This document shows, piece after piece, positions 1 through 11,985 of a stretch of 11,985 bases of DNA. The notes under the pieces are model-generated. The model searched no databases, was not told where the DNA came from, and saw nothing but the letters and a program-made list of their open reading frames with translations. Each line of letters starts with the position of its first letter. Positions within the stretch are counted from its first letter, which is position 1. Source of the stretch: Phoronis ovalis (lineage: Eukaryota > Phoronida > Phoronidae); assembly GCA_028565635.1 (NCBI GenBank), contig JAOXYB010048736.1, forward strand, positions 1 through 11,985, in the 5' to 3' direction. Made by a program: the position numbers and the translations under genes.

Positions 1-77
1 ACAGAGTGCTATCCGTCAATGTTGTGTACAGAGTGCTATCCGTCAATGTTGTGTACAGAGTGCTATCCGTCAATGTT
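1..77. repeat. 27-bp minisatellite, about 2.85 copies, cut by the window edge
   Basis: A 27-bp unit beginning acagagtgctatccgtcaat is repeated without a mismatch at 1-27, 28-54 and 55-77 (the last copy is partial). The array probably continues to the left. It lies downstream of COPA exon 7, presumably in intron 7. The identical copies suggest recent expansion or ongoing homogenisation. Confidence 0.95.
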
Positions 78-3933
<3,856 letters not shown>

Positions 3934-4140
3934 TCTGCACCATTAAACGTCCAACCGCACATAAAAATGTATTATTATTCCCACTTTTCTGTATCTGGAA
4001 CTGGATATTCCACCGTGGAACCAGAGTTTCCCTACGTGTAACCTAGATTGTTTCACGGATTTTGATTGGTTGACAAAACAGAATTTGTAAGAAATCTTAT
4101 GGTTGGCTAAAATCAACACATCACAGGGAGATCTAAAAGA
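3934..4140 (-). promoter_or_regulatory. Probable COPA promoter-proximal region with an NF-Y (CCAAT) site
   Basis: Read on the minus strand, AACCAATCA at 4071-4063 matches the NF-Y consensus RRCCAATSR in full. Its core (4069-4065) is about 132 bp upstream of the COPA ATG, a normal distance for a TATA-less housekeeping promoter. CpG dinucleotides are locally more frequent than elsewhere (3850-4060). The area also holds an ACGTG core at 4034-4038 and a 13-bp dyad, TTCCACCGTGGAA, at 4008-4020. No TATA box is evident. The transcription start cannot be placed. Confidence 0.5.
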
Positions 4141-5519
4141 TGGAGAGATATAATAATCAAATTTAGACGTTTATGAAAAAATAACTCTTTACTTTATTTA
4201 AAGTTTGTGTTTGCACCTCTTTAATTCCTGTGCTTTTGGCAAGACTTTTTGCCAAATTTTTGGTATTCATTTTTGTGGCCACAACGTCCTACTTTATTAA
4301 GTAGGTTATCCATTTCTAGTGCACATTTTAACCAAGATGGTTCGCATCCTTTGTTTGTTTATTCAATTATAGCTATTTTTGTTAACACCTGCTGACTGTA
4401 CTGGGCATGCAGTTTTTAAAATAAACCACAAATAGTGCATATAAGCAACCCAAGACTCGTTGCGTTAAGTGAGTGGTAGGTAAGTAACAGGTAAAGGACG
4501 AGTAATTATTGTTTCTATCAGGGCACCTTGCGGCGTCCTTGGGCTTTCATTCAATGTCACATTTTAGATCTATGCAATTGCACCGCGTGTGGGCTTCAAA
4601 TATGCTACAAACTGACTCCAACTGTAAGAAAGTGCTGGAATATATTATGTGCAAGTTTTAGAAATGCAAGCTGTTTGGAAAAGAGAGCGGTGTATTACAA
4701 AAAGTGAAGCAATCATGACATATTATTAAAAATGCCAAATTGAACACATATTCCTTATGCCTTATGGTGGCTTGATTGACTGCAACAGAAACGAAATACA
4801 TGTCTAGCATATCATGATACTTGTTGTTTTGTTATTAAAATGCTTGTGACATGTACTAATGTAGATGCAAAATTTCACCAATCAGTTCTTTTCACATTGA
4901 TGATTATATATAAATATTGAACTGGATTAAGAGGCTTAGGTGTACATGCAAATATTATTCGCATATAATAAACAGTAGAGATATAATTTATATTTATTTT
5001 TTATAAAGACATTTACACGTATAGTTATAAGTAAAACTTAGACATTATCTATACATATAGACATTATTAGACGAATATAGAGGCTTTTATAAGGCTGCAT
5101 TCGGTGAATTACATATGAAAACAGTTTTCTGCAGGTGGTTATTGTAAAACACGAGAATATTTTCAGGTGAAAAACTTCTACAGTTTTTAACACATAGAGA
5201 GCCATAACCTCATGGCTCTACAGCAAGCCATATTAGGATCATGTAACAAGGACTACAACAATCTGCTCATCTAGAATGCATCACTCATAGCCAACAGCTC
5301 AAAAAAGCACAGATTTTGAAAGTATCAACAGAGGTTGCTGACACTACTTGGAAGTCGAGTTTCTCTACTGTCATATTGTATTTGAGAAGAAGCTGAAGTA
5401 GTAATTTTGTATGATGGTATGTGGCAGGATAAGCAATGTGAGGGAGGTTGTTATAGAATGCTAATAATAAAATAATAAAGATAAACCCTATTATTATTTC
5501 AAGAGACACTCTTTTTCAG
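4141..5519 (+). other. Spacer between the divergent genes; may hold a non-coding first exon of the zinc-finger gene
   Basis: No coding exon is recognised. A strong plus-strand donor, TAG|GTAAGT, lies at 4479/4480. A polypyrimidine tract ending in CTTTTTCAG is at 5511-5519, eight bases before the zinc-finger start codon. Together they would define a 5'-UTR intron of 1040 bp (4480-5519). CpGs are locally enriched around 4455-4600, compatible with a second promoter near there. Other content is AT-rich, including a hairpin with an 8-bp stem and 6-nt loop (5198-5205 with 5212-5219) and a direct repeat TAGACATTAT near 5040 and 5060. The first exon and promoter are inferences. Confidence 0.4.
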
Positions 5520-5526
5520 CTACAAC

Positions 5527-8500
5527 ATGGCGACAAAACTGTTTGAGATGCGCATTAAGGCTGGAGAGCTCTTAGGAATAATAGAATCTCTAAACACGCA
5601 GTACCACAAAGAATGCATGGAAATTCTTCAGGTATATTACAAGTCTTAATTTTAAAAGTCTATCCATAGTTCACAACTGCCAACCATTAATTAAAGTGCT
5701 TAAAATAATGCATGACAAGATTTATTAAACTAAAATAATTTACATGTTGTAGCAATGGACTGTGACAAAACTGCTAATTAAACGCTGGCACAAAAACAAG
5801 TCCATAAAAATTTTCAAAAAACAATAGGTAACTGGAGTATGTCTTTGACAACTTGAGTATTGTATTCAATGAACTTCTAATTCTGTCGCAATCATAAGTG
5901 TTTGCCTCACATAATGCAAAAAGTGATCATTAGTGATGATATGTAATGAAGACTAAATATTCCCAGACCCTATCCTTATATAAATTTTTGAGTGTAGTGT
6001 GTTTTATGTGCTTGAATTATTTCCTAGGCTTTGATGAATGCAGTTTTTGCCCACTTCACAACAGGCAAAGTACAGTCAGTGAGTTTTGTGCCTTGTAAAG
6101 AGAAAGATGGAGAAGCCACACGTAACAATATCCAGGCATTGGTAGAGGGCATTATGAAAGCGGAAAACTCTGGTATAGATACCCCCAATGATAAAGGATC
6201 TGGTCAAGAGGAAGTTGATGGTTAGTTTAATTTATCCATTTTAGTAAAAAGAAAATATTAGTGTTGTTTATATCTCTCTCTCTCTCTGCAATAGAACATT
6301 CAATACTAGCAAATTTGAATACCTCTAGTCACTAAACAAATATTTATGTAAATGTTCCTGAGCCTTAGAAGAAAGGTTGTATTTTTTATTATTTCAGATT
6401 ATGAGGCTGACCCTGAATACATCCCAGTAGGCGGTTATTCTAGACTACATGCAGTTAAGCGACGGGGTCGACAATCAACTCCAAGAGCAGCGAAGAGGCG
6501 TAAGCCATCAACACCAAGACACTTAACCCCGGTAGCTGCCGCTGAAACTGAATCTGAAGATAATGCAGGTACAGTAATTAAATTTCCAACATGTGCCTCG
6601 AGGCTGTTCCATCAATTTTAATAATGGGAGTAGGGGCTTATATAAACTTTCAGTTGCAGGGGGCAGTGTAGACTAAACACTCTATTATTGGCAAGTTAGT
6701 TTTACTTATGGAAGATGGGTGAACATAGTTAATGACTAGGTAGGATGACTGGATGAAAGCAAAACAGTTTTTTAATGGGACAGCCCTCAGGTAATATTTA
6801 GTGAATCTCAAATGTCATCTTTGTGCGCTATTTCAGCCTTGTTTCGTGTGTAATGGTCGCCTTCTTGAGCAGTCCATTGCTGGCTTGTTTTTACATTATT
6901 ACGTAGACTTGTGTCTTCCTTGATCTTTGCTGTGCTTTGCTTTAAGTTACTTCTCCTTAAAGAGTGGTCCTGAGGTCGTTTAATAGTAATAGTGATATCT
7001 TGCATACTATGTTTAAAATGTAGTGGTGACTCTCTTTTCACCCGCTCTAGTTCGATGATTCATAATAAATTTACACATTAGTAGATGAAGAGGATGAAGA
7101 AGCAGATCCTGAAGAAGCTGATATACCTGACGAACCTATGGATGATTTACCAGACAATGATAATGACTCTGACATTAATCAAGATGCTGATGGTGATGAT
7201 GGCATACCTGAGGATGCTGTCATTGAAGATAGTGATGAGCAGCCCCCTGCACCACTGCCAGGTCAAACGTAAGTCCAGTATTTTTCACAGTATGTGCTTA
7301 AGCCATTTTATTAGTGCGACGTATCAAATCTTTGTATGTATACATCTCTCATGTTATCAAAAATTTACATGCACTTCTTATTACATGACTGATACAGAGT
7401 CAGCCGTTATGAACCTGTTTGGTCAGAACAAATTCTTTTATGCTTTAATACCATAGATTCATTGAGCTATTTTAAATGACAGTGATTGTGTTCTCTCAAA
7501 GCAACATTCACTAAATTCCTTTTCAGATTTGATTGTGTTGTGTGTCCAGACGAAAGTCGATTCACTACGAATGTTGAATTAGATTTATTAAATCATGTCC
7601 AAGAAAAGCACATGGAAGGTATGACTGATAATTCAGAATTTGCCACAATAAACTGTCAACTGTGTGAGAAAGTTTTCAAACATCGCAAGAACATGAAAAC
7701 CTCGTGGGTATCTTTGCTCTGGCATCGGCATGCTAAGCATGGCATTCAGTTGCCATGGTATGTGAATATTCTTTCCTGTCCGTATTGTCGTCGGTTTAAA
7801 TGTTGTACGAATAATGCCTTAGCCCAACACATGAAAGTTGTACATGGTGCTAAAACAAAAAAGGGAAGAGTTTTGTGCAGCTCCTGTAATCTGTTACTCA
7901 AACCAAGTAGTTTGAAGGTACATATGAAATTGTGTAAGGCATTCGGTACTGAAGGTGGGAACTATACCGGGGGTGGATACTGGTGTGGTCTGTGTAAATC
8001 AGGAGATACGGAACCATTTAAGGGAGAAACTTTAGCCGATTTAGTTAATCATGTTAAAGATGAACACGTGTCATGGAAAAGAGGAAGGAAGAAATTACGC
8101 AAAGCTAGCCTTCGTTGTGACCAGTGTCCTAAAAGTTTGATATGTCGTTCGACGATTAAAGAATTGTATTATCACATTATGTGGCATCGTAGCGAACGAC
8201 ATTCATCTCAGTTACCTCGGTATATTAAAGTTATCACTTGCCCTCAGTGTGGCACATATTCGTGTGTTACGAAAAAAGATCTGAAAGACCACATGCGACA
8301 TGTACATTCTAACGTTACAAGGATAAACTGTGCTATTTGTCAAGCTTCAATTAAGCCTTGTTCATTGAAAGTTCACATGAAATCATGTCATTCGGAAAAG
8401 ACTAAAAAGAAGAAATCCAAAGCAGAAGGAGATAACCATGTTTATTCTTGTGAATTTTGTGCTCGTTCTCCGCAGCCTTTTACTGGTGAGGACTACGAAG

Positions 8501-9966
8501 ATTTGGTGTCGCATGTCAAAGTTAAACATATGGTGTTCAAAACGAATCGTGCTAATTGTCGTGCCGCTAGTCTCAACTGCGATATTTGCGCTAAGGTTTT
8601 GATTTGTCGCTCGACATTGAAGAACCTTTATGAAAGCATCCTTTGGCATCGTAGTGAAAAACATAGCGTAACACTGCCTACCTATGTGAAGGTTATACGT
8701 TGTTCCCAATGTAATAATTATGCTTGTATTTCACCGAAAGATATGCGTACGCATGAAAGACAAGTCCACCACATGGAACGCATGCCTTGTCCGCTGTGTG
8801 GTGCCATGATCAAACCTAGTTCAATGAAAACGCACATGGAGTCGCGTCATCCTACTGAACGAAAAACTGTGAGCTGCGCTCAATGTGGGAAGGAATATAT
8901 CGGCGAGGCGAATCTGCGCAAGCATATAGATAGAATGCACATGGGCAACAAAAGCTATTTGTGTGAAATATGTTGTAAACAGTTTTATGAACGGGATGAG
9001 ATGTATAAACATATGTTCCACAAGCATAAAATGAATCCATTGAATAAAAAAACATTTAAATGTGATCAGTGCGATTACGAGGCTCTGTCAGTCAAAGACG
9101 TGGAACATCATGGTACAGTGCATTCAAGCAAAAGAGAGTTCTGTTGTGAGTTATGTGGTAAGGAGTTCAAACGTCGTGGTTCACTGACCACTCACCGTAT
9201 TATAATGCATAGTGATGGAATGACTCGATTCTCATGTGAAGAATGCGGTTTTACTACTCATGTGAAACAGTATCTTATTCGTCATCGCGTCATTCATTCT
9301 CAGGAGAAGAAACATGTTTGTAGTATTTGTGGATATGCGACACATTTTCAGGAAAATCTCCGTAAGCATGAAAAGAATAAGCATGGCCGATCATTTGGCA
9401 AGCGCCAGCGTAGATCGAACCCCGCTACTACCAATGTAGTACCCCAACAACAGCTAGAACAGTTTGTGGCTCCTCATAATGAAGCACCAGTTGTTACCAA
9501 TGTCAATGCAGGTAGTACAGTGCATGTTGTACAGATTCTGCCTCGACCTGAACCTGAAAGTAACCCACGACAACAGGCTACATACTCACCTCACAATTCT
9601 CGAGAACTACCATCAGACTTGTATCGACCGCAAGGAGACTTTAGAACTATTCAGCCTAATCCTGCCATATCTAGTACACTTTCTTTACCAGTTTCTACCG
9701 AGCAGTCAACTACTACTCTACCAAATATGCCATACTTTCAATATCCTGTAGCAACTATGGCGCCAGTTTTTCCAACCCCCGTAATCACAAGTAATACAGG
9801 AGTAATTACACACTTACCTCATACTCAGAATGATGTGCAGGCTACTGTCCATGATTTGTCTGTGGCCAATAGCGGACAAGCCGGTCAGCAGTATGAATAC
9901 CATATTCCCAATCCGTATACATTGGTATATCATGATGACCATACAAATATTAACAAACAACAGTAG
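5527..9966 (+). CDS. Multi-zinc-finger protein, five coding exons, complete (predicted 1031 aa), unnamed
   Basis: Exons 5527-5631, 6028-6220, 6398-6568, 7082-7268 and 7527-9966 join in frame with GT-AG junctions (3096 nt including stop TAG). The start has a strong context (A at -3, G at +4). Residues 1-99 are a mostly helical-looking N-terminus I do not recognise. Residues 119-140 are basic (KRRGR, KRRK, two STPR motifs), a likely nuclear localisation signal with possible proline-directed kinase sites. Residues 157-213 are strongly acidic. Residues 222-660 hold three tandem four-finger cassettes. Residues 669-838 hold six C2H2 fingers of usual spacing (CX2CX12HX3-4H), starting at C669, C698, C731, C759, C789 and C817. 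Residues 839-1031 are Q/N/P/T-rich with no fingers. All 18 fingers are in the last exon. Linkers are not TGEKP. There is no KRAB, BTB, SCAN or ZAD domain. It is probably a nuclear DNA- or RNA-binding regulator (inference); I cannot assign an orthologue. Confidence 0.93.
5632..6027 (+). other. Zinc-finger gene intron 1
   Basis: Intron of 396 bp, phase 0, with donor CAG|GTATAT and acceptor TTTCCTAG. It is AT-rich and contains no recognisable element or ORF. Confidence 0.85.
6273..6287 (+). repeat. Short (TC)n microsatellite in zinc-finger gene intron 2
   Basis: About 7.5 uninterrupted TC units lie within the 177-bp intron 6221-6397 (donor GTTAGT, a weaker variant; acceptor TTTCAG). It is a possible polymorphic marker and nothing more is implied. 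Confidence 0.9.
6569..7081 (+). other. Zinc-finger gene intron 3
   Basis: Intron of 513 bp, phase 1, with donor CAG|GTACAG and an ATTAG acceptor. The minus strand of 6808-7041 is open for 77 codons, beginning at a GTG, and would encode a lysine-rich hydrophilic peptide. It has no ATG start, no recognised family and no conserved motif, so I do not call a gene. Confidence 0.8.
7080..7084 (+). promoter_or_regulatory. Tandem (NAGNAG-type) splice acceptor at exon 4 of the zinc-finger gene
   Basis: The acceptor reads ATTAGTAG, with AGs at 7080-7081 and 7083-7084. Using the first AG gives exon start 7082 and adds Val157; using the second gives exon start 7085 and omits it. Both keep the frame, so isoforms of 1031 and 1030 residues are possible at the head of the acidic segment. 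Which AG is used cannot be told from sequence. Confidence 0.6.
7534..8850 (+). repeat. Three tandem copies of a coding four-zinc-finger cassette (about 135 aa each)
   Basis: Copies lie at 7534-7935 (residues 222-355), 7984-8391 (372-507) and 8449-8850 (527-660), separated by short variable linkers. Each has four fingers in fixed order: a, CX2CX16-18HX4H; b, CX2CX19HX4H with a WHRxxxH ending; c, CX2CX13HX4H; d, CX2CX11H followed by a C or H ligand. Between b and c a motif resembling LPxYxKVI recurs in all three. Finger d repeats KPSSLKVHM or a close variant. Copies 2 and 3 are closest (shared LICRST in finger b), and copy 1 is more diverged. Finger d of copy 1 uses Cys355 as the last ligand, copy 2 has adjacent Cys506-His507, and copy 3 uses His660. 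This indicates internal duplication under selection to keep the metal ligands. Confidence 0.93.
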
Positions 9967-10191
9967 TCATGTTTTATGTTGTTAATGTTGGTATTCTTAC
10001 AAAGATTGGCAATGATATGGTATTCTTTCTATCTGTTTTTGTGTTAATAGGTAGGTACACTCATTGTATGTACCTTGTTCCTGTTTTGCAACAGACAAGA
10101 AAATACAAATTTATGAATTGAGTTAACTTCCGTATTTTTCCAAATAGTGGGCATGGGTTTACATTTCATGGAAGTTGTTTGGCTGGACATG

Positions 10192-10222
10192 TAATGGAGA
10201 GTGGGCATTTAATGGAGAGTGG
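10192..10222 (+). repeat. Two-copy 18-bp tandem duplication in the 3' UTR
   Basis: TAATGGAGAGTGG occurs at 10192-10204 and again at 10210-10222, a period of 18 bp. It looks like a small local duplication; no function is implied. Confidence 0.75.
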
Positions 10223-10836
10223 ACTTTTATTTAATTTTTCGTCTTCTACTGCTATTATGTATGCAATGAAAGTTGATAAAACGTTGAGAAACAAAAATAG
10301 ATGTTTCTAAAAATATACAGTAAAAATTCCTTGTCATCCTTTAAACCTTTTTTGTCAGAGGGATGAGCTTTTGTTTATTTTTCAATGTCCTTGGATTTTT
10401 AACTAGGGCAATTTGGAAATGCTGGAGGTCAATAAGTGATTATTGTAGGCAACACAATGTACCAATACTTTGCGTAATTCCTATATATTTTGCAAGTCAA
10501 AATTCCTCTTATTCCACATAAAATTCCTCATATTTATTTAAATGTACAACTTTACGAAATGCATTTAGTTAAATGTGAATTAAGGTATATTTGTATAAGT
10601 GGAATGTGCATTGTATTTCTGTTCAGTGTTCCTATAATAAAAAATCTGATTTTAACTCAATTAAGGTTGTCGTAACAGTTCTGTTGTATGAAATCATGTT
10701 AGCGAAATTTTGATTTAATCATGAGAAATAATTTTTAAATAAAACTTTTATATAATTCGAAAATTAAATAGATTGTGATATATATTTTGTGTAATTGGAG
10801 TAATTATTGTACTATTATATTTATGTGGGTTGTTTC

Positions 10837-10842
10837 AATAAA
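10837..10842 (+). terminator. Candidate poly(A) signal AATAAA (proximal)
   Basis: Canonical hexamer followed within about 15-25 bases by a TG/T-rich stretch (TGTAGTTTTGG), the layout expected of a cleavage site. Use would give a 3' UTR of about 0.9 kb. Confidence 0.4.
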
Positions 10843-11416
10843 TCAGCAAATGTAGTTTTGGAATCAAATTATTTCTTGATTGAATTTAGAATTTGTATGT
10901 TTGATAGCTTTCGCTAATATATTTTGAGTAAATAGTATTACTTTACGTTGATAAAGTATCGTGTTTTCTCATAACACACATGATTTTGAGGAATTTTAGC
11001 TTTATTGCTATTTTGTTATGATTTAACTGACTTTTTTCATGGTGCTTTAATACCATGTCAGTCAAATTAAGGTGGTGAAACAGTTAATATCAAAATGAAA
11101 AGTAGCTGTTAAATTTCGTGTGTAGCTCCTTAACTAATTGCATGGCCAGCCATAAATCTGTCATTTAGAGTAAAAAAGTTATTTTTGAGTTGCTTTCAAC
11201 AAATTGGACGTATAGTGTTAGTTTGTTGTATTATGTTAGTTACTTATTATTACCAAGTAGTTTGTTCTTTTTGGGCAAGTTGTGATGTGTTTAGACTTGG
11301 TGGTTGTTACATAGTGTGCATGGTTGAGTGGGATAATTTTTATCCCCGGTTTATAAAATCAAAAATAGAAACTTTGTACAATATTCTGTCCAGAGTGTAA
11401 ATGTGAGATGTGTTGT

Positions 11417-11422
11417 AATAAA
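11417..11422 (+). terminator. Candidate poly(A) signal AATAAA (distal)
   Basis: Canonical hexamer followed by T- and TG-rich sequence (TGTCTGCATTTATTTTGC). Use would give a 3' UTR of about 1.45-1.5 kb. After this point the T-bias weakens, which makes it a reasonable outer end for the gene. Confidence 0.4.
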
Positions 11423-11440
11423 TGTCTGCATTTATTTTGC

Positions 11441-11985
11441 AAATTATTGTTTCCCTAGCTGGCACTTGTTTGTAATTGAAAAAGAATTTATTTGTACTTT
11501 AGTTTCAGTTTTTATCTGAGTTAACATTCTTCAACATAAAATTACGACATGTCCATTACCATTTCACTGAAAATACTGAATGGGGTAGAGCTTAGGGTTT
11601 CATGGCAGGAATCACTCAATCAAGTGGCAAAATGTTAGGAATCCAATTTTATAAATCATTCTCAGCATTGCCCCAGCATCACAGACAAAATATAATCCGT
11701 TTTCTCATTATTAATATTTCACTCTTCATTAATTAGCATTTTTATTTCAACTTCCGAAATATGCGATTCAGTAATATACTAGAGGTACCCGTGGTAAACC
11801 ACAGATCTTGATAGAGATGTAGGTCACGTAAGGCCGAGTTCAGACATGTTCACGTGAGTCTCACAGGCAAAAATGCCGCGTGATACCGTTGACCGATTGA
11901 CCCCAAACTTTGAGGAACCCGAGCCATCGTCGATACCTACGATGTGTGAAAAGATCATGATTCTACATGTAATAGTTTTGAAGAT
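11441..11985. other. Intergenic sequence with a compositionally distinct end segment
   Basis: Bases 11441-11760 are AT-rich and show nothing recognisable. From about 11778 to the window end, G+C and CpG rise noticeably. That segment contains a CACGTG E-box palindrome (11851-11856), an AGGTCA half-site (11821-11826) and a direct repeat TTGACC at 11889 and 11897. It may be the edge of a repeat or of a neighbouring gene. No exon can be supported. Confidence 0.5.

Larger units (their letters stand above)
9967..11440 (+). other. Probable long 3' UTR of the zinc-finger gene
   Basis: The stretch after the stop codon is markedly T-rich on the plus strand, low in CpG and without convincing ORFs, as expected of a long AT-rich 3' UTR. 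AATAAA hexamers occur at 10636-10641, 10738-10743, 10837-10842 and 11417-11422, so several alternative ends are possible. It includes a short duplication at 10192-10222 and a small hairpin at 11038-11057 (CATGGT / ACCATG). The 71-codon open stretch 11185-11400 is hydrophobic, T/G-derived and probably chance. The true 3' end is not determined. Confidence 0.5.

Noticed and set aside
4008-4038. ER-stress element for COPA (CCAAT-N9-CCACG type)
   Set aside because: A CCAAT box, a CCACG and an ACGTG core are all present, but not in the required order and spacing. Stress control is therefore not supported.
5285-5509. 74-codon minus-strand ORF with a hydrophobic N-terminus, just upstream of the zinc-finger gene
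   Set aside because: The hydrophobic run comes from AT-rich sequence (ATT/TTA codons). There is no family similarity, and the region fits a 5' intron better.
6808-7041. 77-codon minus-strand open frame in zinc-finger gene intron 3, lysine-rich
   Set aside because: No ATG start, no recognised family, no splice or promoter context. The peptide composition is suggestive but not enough to call a gene or transposon fragment.
8383-9055. Minus-strand ORFs of 108, 68 and 67 codons opposite the zinc-finger exon
   Set aside because: They are antisense shadows of the long coding exon and encode nothing recognisable.
9464-9751. 95-codon plus-strand ORF in another frame inside the zinc-finger tail
   Set aside because: Overlaps the real frame. 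The composition is that of an out-of-frame reading, without independent support.
7441-11057. 14-bp match TGCTTTAATACCAT at 7441 and 11043
   Set aside because: A single shared 14-mer is not improbable in 12 kb of AT-rich DNA; no further similarity around it.
11185-11400. 71-codon plus-strand ORF followed by AATAAA
   Set aside because: The peptide is cysteine- and aromatic-rich as expected from random T/G-rich sequence. It lies in a probable 3' UTR with no motif or domain.

Overview
The window is nuclear DNA from an animal, most likely an invertebrate. The evidence is two spliced genes with canonical GT-AG introns, AT-rich composition with AT-rich introns and spacers, and a coatomer alpha protein that is plainly metazoan but carries an invertebrate-style linker (the [12 protein letters not shown] segment) where vertebrates have a different, shorter one. 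The phylum cannot be fixed from the sequence alone.

Left part (1-3933, minus strand): the first seven coding exons of COPA, the alpha subunit of the COPI vesicle coat. They encode residues 1-282, six WD40 repeats of the N-terminal propeller region. The rest of the gene lies beyond the left edge. Intron 3 carries a 459-bp fold-back transposon with a perfect 9-bp target-site duplication. A 27-bp minisatellite sits at the left edge, inside or beyond intron 7.

Middle (3934-5526): a spacer of about 1.6 kb between two genes that point away from each other. The COPA side has a perfect NF-Y (CCAAT) site. On the other side, a polypyrimidine tract and AG lie immediately before the start codon of the second gene. 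This suggests that a non-coding first exon of that gene lies within the spacer.

Right part (5527-9966, plus strand): a complete five-exon gene that I cannot name. I predict 1031 residues. In order these are a helical N-terminus, a basic NLS-like segment, a strongly acidic segment, three tandem copies of a four-finger zinc-finger cassette with unusual ligand spacing, six ordinary C2H2 fingers, and a finger-free Q/N/P/T-rich tail. It is probably a nuclear, nucleic-acid-binding protein. It is followed by a long T-rich stretch with several poly(A) signals, probably its 3' UTR. The last 200 bases are compositionally different and may belong to another gene or repeat.

The two genes share no obvious pathway. 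Their only visible link is the head-to-head arrangement. The most interesting items are the triplicated zinc-finger cassette and the fold-back transposon. Nothing here amounts to a clearly new multi-gene system.
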